A stretch of DNA of 64,000 bases from Sporobolomyces roseus (taxonomy: Eukaryota > Basidiomycota > Microbotryomycetes > Sporidiobolales > Sporidiobolaceae). Below, piece by piece: positions 60,027 to 64,000 of this stretch. Made by a program: the position numbers and the translations under genes. Location of the stretch: assembly GCA_016617785.1 (NCBI GenBank), contig JADILM010000004.1, forward strand, positions 2,046,001-2,110,000, in the 5' to 3' direction. Positions within the stretch are counted from its first letter, which is position 1, and each line of letters opens with the position of its first letter. Below the pieces are notes generated by a model. The model ran no database searches and was not told where the DNA came from. It saw only the letters and a list, made by a program, of their open reading frames with translations.

Positions 60027-61208
60027 TTAATCCCAAACGAGGCTCCCACTAGATGGATCCAAACCCGCATGTAAATTCCCTTTTCCTCCTCCGTTCGCAC
60101 CATTCGCATTCGTCGAAGAATCTGATCCAAAGAAGTTTTGACTAGTAGGTTTCGCCATCTTTTTACTCTTCTCCTCGTTCGCCCTATTCTCACCCTCCCA
60201 ATGCGCAATCAGCTCCTCAAGTCAACTTCGAATAAGGGAAAAAGAGGGAGACGCTATACCTCGCACGAGCCAATTGATCTCTATGAGCTTTCAATCGTCT
60301 CTCTTGTTCTTCTTGTTGTTCCCTCTTCAACGCATCCTCTTTCGCTTTCTTCAAAGCGTTCTCTCGTTGTTTCTTTGTTTGAACTCCGACCGCCGCGGGT
60401 TGAGGCATTCCAACGATTGAAGCTTTGGGTACACTACTCGTATTCATCGATGGTGTAGCAGGTCGAGAAGGTTCTAAATACTCAACTCAACATCGAGTCA
60501 ATTGGGAAAGAGAGGGAGAGGAAGAGGGGGAAGTGAAAACGTACTTTTCGAAACGACTGTATCCCATTCACCTTCTTCATCATCTGGTACTTTCTCCCAC
60601 TCTTCAGAAGTACTAGATGAGGGTTGAGCTCCAATATCTCCCCCAACAATCTTCATGACCCTCTTTGATTCGTGTTCAGGTTCAACTTCGTAATCCCTCA
60701 TATCATCCCGCTTCTTCTCTTCCTTTTTCTGATCTTGTTGTTGAGAAGGTGGAGTCTTGGTACCCTTTTTATTCTTCTTCTTGTTCTTCCCTCCTCCAGT
60801 AGCTCCCGCTCCATTCACTTGATCCGAAACCTCCTCACTAACTTGCTCGACCTTGTTCTGAACTCCAGCAGCAACCTCTCCAACCTGCTTGACCACTTGT
60901 TTAACCTGAGGGTTCTTCTGTACCTCCTCTAACTTGTCTTGTACGACTTTTGTGCTCGTTGATGCAACGTGTTCCAATTTCTCTTTGACGTCCTCAACCG
61001 CCCCCGCTACTCCAGTCGAACGTTTCTTTTTCTTATTCTTCCCACTTGCTCCTACTCCTGATTGAGCTGAATGGGGTGCGTTGGGTGAAGAAGAGGAGGA
61101 TGAGGAGGAATTTGAAGCGAATACGTAAGAAACTCCACCGATTAAAGCGGCTGCTACGAATAGTTCGGCCAGAGTCGTGTAAGAGATAGTGACGGATCCA
61201 GTCGACAT
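60027..61208 (-). CDS. Unknown membrane-anchored, lysine-rich coiled-coil protein
   Basis: Exons 60545-61208, 60260-60473 and 60027-60183 give 344 residues. One N-terminal hydrophobic segment (AELFVAAALIGGVSYVFA) is followed by a basic patch (KNKKKKRS) and a Val/Lys/Glu heptad-like region (VKQVVKQVGEVAAGVQNKVEQV). A second basic patch, an acidic stretch (EEWEKVPDDEEGEWDTV) and a strongly charged helix (KKQRENALKKAKEDALKREQ) come next. It ends SGSLVWD. The layout suggests a type I-like anchor with a cytosolic charged tail. The last intron (60184-60259) was set by frame: only the AATAG acceptor keeps the C-terminal frame. No family recognised. Confidence 0.65.
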
Positions 61209-61486
61209 GTTGTGTAGTGGTTTGTGAGAGAGGAAAAGGGGAAAACACGACTTTCGACTCTCGGCGAGAGTCTGATAATTACTGAGACATTTGCTCCGTT
61301 CTGCTCTCAAGGGAGATAGCAGATGGTCAAGAATCCGACAAACCGCTTATCTAGCATCTCAAGTGAGAGATCCGAAATTTGCTGACTGTCGATAGCCGAA
61401 TAATTATTCATCATCGTTTCGTTTTCCCCTCCTTTCCCTTTCTCTCTCTCTCTCCCTTCACTTCACTTCCACCCTACGATCTCACA
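61209..61486. promoter_or_regulatory. Divergent region with TCCGAA word before SDR copy 2
   Basis: GATCCGAAATTTGC lies at 61369-61382 and GAATCCGAC near 61331, both resembling the words before the MFS gene and SDR copy 1. A CT-rich leader precedes the SDR ATG. Confidence 0.4.
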
Positions 61487-62660
61487 ATGTCCAACACAAC
61501 CACTTATCTAATCACCGGTTCATCCCGTTCCTTAGGTCTCGGATACGCTTCCCAACTCCTCAAATCTTCCAGCTCCACTCGTGTAATCGCAGCAGTGAGA
61601 AACCCTTCAAAATCAGATCAACTCGAACCTTTGATCAAGGAATTCGGGAAGGAGAGAGTACTCGTATTGGAGTGTGATGTGAATGAGGCTGAATCAACTC
61701 AAGTAAGTTTTCGATTCTCAATCTTCGCAAGGATTTTACAAGAGAGTTGATTGATTGGGGGGAGTGAATAGAAAGCGGCAAAGGAATTGAAGGAATCAGG
61801 ATTCTTGAGTGAAGGAAAAGGTTTAGATGCAATGTTAGCGAACGCGGGAGTCTTGGGAGGTGGTTGGAAATCTTCTTCACAATTGTACGGGTTCCCTTCC
61901 TTTCCCCTCTCTCCTCCCTTCTCCTCTCGAGACTGATGATAAGTATGAATGAGTAGCTCCGAGGACGATTTGAGTTACAACTTGAAGACAAACTTGTATG
62001 GAGTCGTCAACACGGTTAACGCTTTCTTACCGTTATTGAAAGAGAACAAACAAGGAAAGAAACAAATCTTTGTTACTTCTTCTACGTTGGGATCGATTGG
62101 TGGTCCTTATGGTAAAATGCCTGTAGCCAGTGCTTGTACGTGTTCAATGCTTTCATCTTTTTCTCGAGTTTCGAAGAATGATTACTCACTCACTCTCCGC
62201 GCATTCGATTGGAGTAGATTCAATTTCGAAAGCTGCTGTCAATATGTACACTGTCAAGCTCGCTCGTGAGTTGGCTGAAGAAGGTTTCACTGTCGTTCGT
62301 GAGTCTCTCTCATTTCCTTCGCCTTTTCCCTCCTCTTGCTTCTCGCTTCTCCCTTCTCCCTTCTCCCTTCTCTTTCCTCGCATCAAGACTGACTCAGAGT
62401 ACGACTGAGTGTGTAGCTTTCCACCCTGGATACGTCAAGACCGACATGAACGCTGCTGATGGAGGAGGAGAGCTCGAAACCGAAGAAGCTTGTCAATTAG
62501 CGTACGCTCCCTTTTCCTACTCTCGATCTCTGCGATTTCCGAGGGAAGATACTGATCAGAGCCTTCATGGACGTACAGTACGAAGAACGTCTTCCTTGCT
62601 GCGAAGCCAGAAGATAATGGTAGATTCATGGTTTACGATGGATCCGAATTACCTTGGTAA
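61487..62660 (+). CDS. Short-chain dehydrogenase/reductase (SDR copy 2, intact)
   Basis: Exons 61487-61702, 61772-61884, 61957-62135, 62218-62298, 62417-62501 and 62579-62660 give 251 residues. LITGSSRSLGLGYASQLL is the cofactor site; CDVNEAESTQ, NAGVLGGGW, VTSSTLGSIGG and the catalytic ASAYSISKAAVNMYTVKLA (Tyr, Lys) follow, then FHPGYVKTDMN and a C-terminal SELPW. All splice positions match those of SDR copy 1, so the two are recent duplicates in opposite orientation about 43 kb apart. An NAD(P)-dependent oxidoreductase of small carbonyl compounds is likely; the substrate is unknown. Confidence 0.88.
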
Positions 62661-63110
62661 GGACTTCTTCGAGTCGGACCATCTCAGATATAGCTTAGAC
62701 TAGTATGAAGAGACTGGGGAGAAGGAGAGACTCGGGGAAAAGCGGAGGAAGCGAAAAGGGAACAGAAGACGAGGGATATCAGTAGAACAAAGTCGTTTCA
62801 TTTATTACAATGCAGTCTTGTTGCTTCTTATTCACGCTTTGCTGCCGACTTTGACGAGTGAGAGAAGAGCGGCGTGCGACAAATTTCACCGAAAACGACT
62901 CTGCGAAAATCTCCATCCTTACTGTAAAAGTGTCGCTCATTTGGACTTTCTCGCTTTCTTCTCCTCACTCCAATTTTCACTCTCCAAACTCTAGCGATCA
63001 ACTCACAACTATAGCTACATGCGCTAGATCAACCCTACACCTCTCCTCGAAGCTCTCCTCCCCACCGATCAAGTAAAACGAACAAACCTTTTCCTTTCTC
63101 ACCTCTTTCT
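62661..63110. promoter_or_regulatory. Intergenic: SDR copy 2 3' side and next promoter
   Basis: No supported gene. CT-rich leader from 63080. Confidence 0.3.
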
Positions 63111-64000
63111 ATGCCTCCCACTGCTCCCGCCGCTTTACTATCCTCACCAATCCGTGCACAACCCATCCTTCCTCCACCTGCCAACTCTCAAACCTCGGTA
63201 CTCTATGCAAATCTCTCTCACTCGATCAACACTCTCAAGCATTCTCAATTACCTCCTACTACTCTCGGTGGCTTGTTGACGAGACTAGGGAAATGTCAGG
63301 ATGAGAGTTCGAGGTTACAAGAACTCTGTTCACAACTCGTGGAAGAACGTGATGCAGAACAGAAGAAAAGGCAAGAATTAGAGTTCGACTTGGGCGAAGT
63401 TCAACGAGCTTTGAGAGTAGCTACAGGGGATCAGGGTGGGAGGAGAGAGGAAGGGGGAGGAGGATTGGAGAGGAGGTATAGGGAGGAATTGGAGAGGTTA
63501 CCGGAGAGGTTTGGGAAAGTATTGGAGAAAGTCGAGAGTTTGGAGAGAGAGTTGTTGGCTAGGTTGCCACCGAAGAACAAGGATAAAGGGAAAGCGAGAG
63601 TGATCGAGGGAGGTGGAGGAGTCGGTGGGGGGGAAAAGGAGAGAAACGAGGAGAATCGGATTGAGAGGGATGATCAAACGAGCGAACCGAGAAGGGAGAG
63701 GTCGACTCAACCGGTGGGTCAGAATCTCGGAGGAGAGATTTCGACGACGAGGGAGAGTAGTCCAGAATTAATGAGGGATCGTTCAGTTGCGATTGAGGGA
63801 GAAGGAGAAGATCAAGAAATGGAGGATGTTAAACCGATCATTGTTCGAGCTGAACCTCCCGCACCAGCAGCAGCAGCAGTGGTGACTACTCAAGCTCGAC
63901 CAGCGGTGAACCCGACGATTTCGACGACTCTAGCAACTCCAACGAAACCCATCATTCGACAAAACTTTCCTCCTCCCACTTCTTTGGCTTCCTCTTCACT
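63111..64000 (+). CDS. Coiled-coil protein of unknown function, partial at window end
   Basis: An ATG at 63111 opens a frame that stays open to base 64000 (296 full codons, no intron needed). After a Pro-rich start (MPPTAPAALLSSPIR) comes a leucine-rich helical part (LLTRLGKCQDESSRLQEL) and a charged coiled coil (LVEERDAEQKKRQELEFDL, LERRYREELERLPERF, VLEKVESLERELLARL). The rest is Gly/Glu/Arg-rich and Ala/Pro/Thr-rich low complexity, with EDVKPIIVRAEPP. No family is recognised. The gene continues past the window. Confidence 0.6.
   Translation, partial: MPPTAPAALLSSPIRAQPILPPPANSQTSVLYANLSHSINTLKHSQLPPTTLGGLLTRLGKCQDESSRLQELCSQLVEERDAEQKKRQELEFDLGEVQRALRVATGDQGGRREEGGGGLERRYREELERLPERFGKVLEKVESLERELLARLPPKNKDKGKARVIEGGGGVGGGEKERNEENRIERDDQTSEPRRERSTQPVGQNLGGEISTTRESSPELMRDRSVAIEGEGEDQEMEDVKPIIVRAEPPAPAAAAVVTTQARPAVNPTISTTLATPTKPIIRQNFPPPTSLASSS

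Overview
This is a eukaryotic, fungal window. Almost every gene is cut by short spliceosomal introns of about 45-80 bases, with GTRNGT donors, CTGAC/CTAAC-like branch sites and YAG acceptors. Gene order is compact on both strands, and the proteins (Ste20/PAK kinase, UFD4 HECT ligase, Trm9, AP-2 sigma, 2-oxoadipate dehydrogenase E1, Rqt4/TRIP4) are fungal in type. Intron density, protein style and a family of F-box genes point to a basidiomycete; a Pucciniomycotina yeast is my best guess, which cannot be proved from this sequence. I rebuilt the gene models exon by exon by requiring frame continuity across splice sites, so exon coordinates are inferred. For most multi-exon genes the summed exon lengths divide exactly by three.

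Layout. 1-11042: a partial unknown gene (minus), the TRM9 tRNA methyltransferase and a large UFD4/TRIP12-type HECT ubiquitin ligase. 11358-14623: a DUF1857 protein and an MFS drug-type transporter (both minus). 15328-22391: F-box genes 1-3, with an SDR gene between copies 1 and 2. 22237-26368: AP-2 sigma (minus) and an M3 metallopeptidase. 26793-28135: a broken F-box gene (minus). 28863-32237: a 92-residue dsRNA-binding protein, an RNase III with its own dsRBD, and a Pmp3-like membrane protein. 32491-39060: a PAK kinase and kynurenine 3-monooxygenase (minus). 39473-42795: a damaged pair of MATH/BTB-like genes. 43175-50836: 2-oxoadipate dehydrogenase E1, an unknown membrane protein and an amino-acid permease. 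51542-57207: F-box genes 5-7. 57842-62660: RQT4/TRIP4, an unknown membrane-anchored protein (both minus) and a second SDR. 63111-64000: a partial coiled-coil protein.

The main accessory system is seven F-box-like genes sharing one architecture. Each has a tiny first coding exon holding the start of the F-box, a phase-1 intron, then one long leucine-rich exon. At least five also share a near-identical promoter/leader box a fixed 27 bases before a splice donor, and all seven appear to carry a long (270-305 base) 5' UTR intron ending just before the ATG. Parts of that intron are strongly conserved between copies. One member has an in-frame TGA, one is truncated, and the neighbouring BTB pair also carries in-frame TGAs. 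The region therefore looks like a fast birth-and-death zone for ubiquitin-ligase adaptor genes.

Other links: KMO (tryptophan) and the DHTKD1-type E1 (lysine) lie near each other in amino-acid breakdown. The MFS transporter and both SDR genes share TCCGAA words in their upstream regions. A standalone dsRBD gene lies directly upstream of an RNase III gene and may be part of the same RNA-processing function.
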